In this document: positions 5,682 to 6,027 of the stretch, in pieces | Numbering within the stretch: the first letter of the stretch is position 1 | Layout of the letters: each line of letters starts with the position of its first letter | Assembly (NCBI GenBank): GCA_903861015.1 | Contig: CAIOSL010000053.1 | Location: 1-6,027 of the forward strand | Direction: 5' to 3' | Source: an uncultured bacterium | GTDB lineage: Bacteria; Patescibacteriota; Saccharimonadia; Saccharimonadales; Saccharimonadaceae | DNA length: 6,027 nucleotides | The notes under the pieces: generated by a model | Seen by the model: the letters and a program-made list of their open reading frames with translations, nothing else | Database searches by the model: none | Told to the model about the DNA's origin: nothing | Position numbers and translations under genes: made by a program

Positions 5682-6027
5682 TTATAACGAGGCCAGGCTG
5701 GCGACGATAATATCGGCTTTGGCAGCCCCAACCACAGCCTCGATATCCAGGCGCGAAGCGGTTTTGAGGCCGCGCAAACTACCAAACTTTCGAATCAACT
5801 TCGATTTGGTCTTGGGGCCGATACCTGGCAGTTCGTCTAGGACACTGGCTGTTTGTTTGGTACGCTTTAACACAGTATGATAACTGACCGCAAAGCGATG
5901 CGATTCGTCGCGAATTCGCTGCAATAATTTAACAATGTGGGTCGAATGAGGCAAATTGATCAAAATATAATCGTCGCTGATCGTGACGTAGCCATTAAGG
6001 TCAGCAAGTTTTTGACGATTATAGTCC
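5682..6027 (-). CDS. uvrC: UvrC excinuclease subunit, C-terminal 114 residues (gene continues past the right edge)
   Basis: UvrC makes the two incisions in nucleotide excision repair after UvrAB has located damage. Only the C-terminus is visible; the frame stays open to the window edge, so no start codon belongs here. The visible part begins DYNRQKLADLNGYV, and LLQRIRDESHRFAVSYH is the conserved end of the RNase H-like 3' or 5' incision region of UvrC. It is followed by a helix-hairpin-helix, LDELPGIGPKTKSKLIRKFGS, used for DNA binding. The second hairpin at the extreme C-terminus (EAVVGAAKADII) is degenerate relative to the usual GIS/GLA pattern. The stop is TAA (5684-5682), which sits inside a TATAAT box. 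The pilin fusion starts 48 bp downstream on the same strand. Confidence 0.93.
   Translation of the reverse strand, partial: DYNRQKLADLNGYVTISDDYILINLPHSTHIVKLLQRIRDESHRFAVSYHTVLKRTKQTASVLDELPGIGPKTKSKLIRKFGSLRGLKTASRLDIEAVVGAAKADIIVASLASL

Noticed and set aside
5682..5963. A complete 93-residue gene starting at TTG 5963
   Set aside because: The frame remains open to the window edge and the extra 21 residues read as UvrC sequence (DYNRQKLADLNGYV...). The TTG is an internal Leu codon.
240..6027. Alternative genetic code (UGA = glycine) as in Gracilibacteria/SR1
   Set aside because: UGA is used as the terminator of the aminopeptidase gene exactly at the family's expected C-terminus, and no gene needs in-frame UGA to stay open.
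1..6027. CRISPR array, insertion sequence or inverted-repeat element
   Set aside because: No regularly spaced direct repeats, transposase or terminal inverted repeats were seen. The only repetition is the glycine-codon tracts.

Overview
The window looks like chromosomal DNA from a bacterium of the Candidate Phyla Radiation (Patescibacteria), most likely Saccharibacteria (TM7) or a close relative. This is an inference from protein style and was not tested by a search. Supporting signs are a class III (type IV) prepilin fused to a glycine-rich domain and a LamG-like domain, a membrane-anchored family 5 solute-binding protein next to secG, a 4-TM holin-family protein, compact spacing, and the sequence flavour of the UvrC C-terminus. 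TGA, TAG and TAA all serve as stops, so the standard bacterial code fits and the UGA=Gly code of Gracilibacteria/SR1 does not.

Left end (1-240): two tRNA genes lie back to back. The 5' part of an unidentified tRNA runs off the left edge on the minus strand. A complete class II tRNA-Leu(GAG) with encoded CCA lies on the plus strand. Each has a good sigma70-type promoter in the 93-bp gap between them. A rho-independent terminator follows tRNA-Leu and also marks the convergent end of the long minus-strand gene run.

The rest (240-6027) is entirely minus strand and tightly packed. In transcription order it holds: the C-terminal 114 residues of UvrC (excision repair nuclease, cut by the window edge), a 576-residue pilin/glycine-rich/LamG chimera, an Xaa-Pro aminopeptidase (PepP-type, all five metal ligands present), a 4-TM holin-superfamily membrane protein, SecG, and an N-terminally membrane-anchored peptide/solute-binding protein of the OppA family. 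Gaps are 7 to 48 bp. Two extended -10 promoter motifs (TGnTATAAT) lie at or just past gene ends, one before the pilin gene and one before the holin/secG/solute-binding group, so the run is probably read as overlapping transcription units.

Most genes are housekeeping or envelope functions: DNA repair, peptide turnover, Sec secretion and solute capture. The stand-out is the pilin chimera. It has a normal prepilin leader and N-terminal helix, and then carries about 450 residues of glycine-rich and lectin-like sequence where a pilin would normally end. It reads as a surface or pilus-tip adhesin. In an episymbiotic CPR bacterium such a protein would be a natural candidate for host-cell contact; that role is inference.
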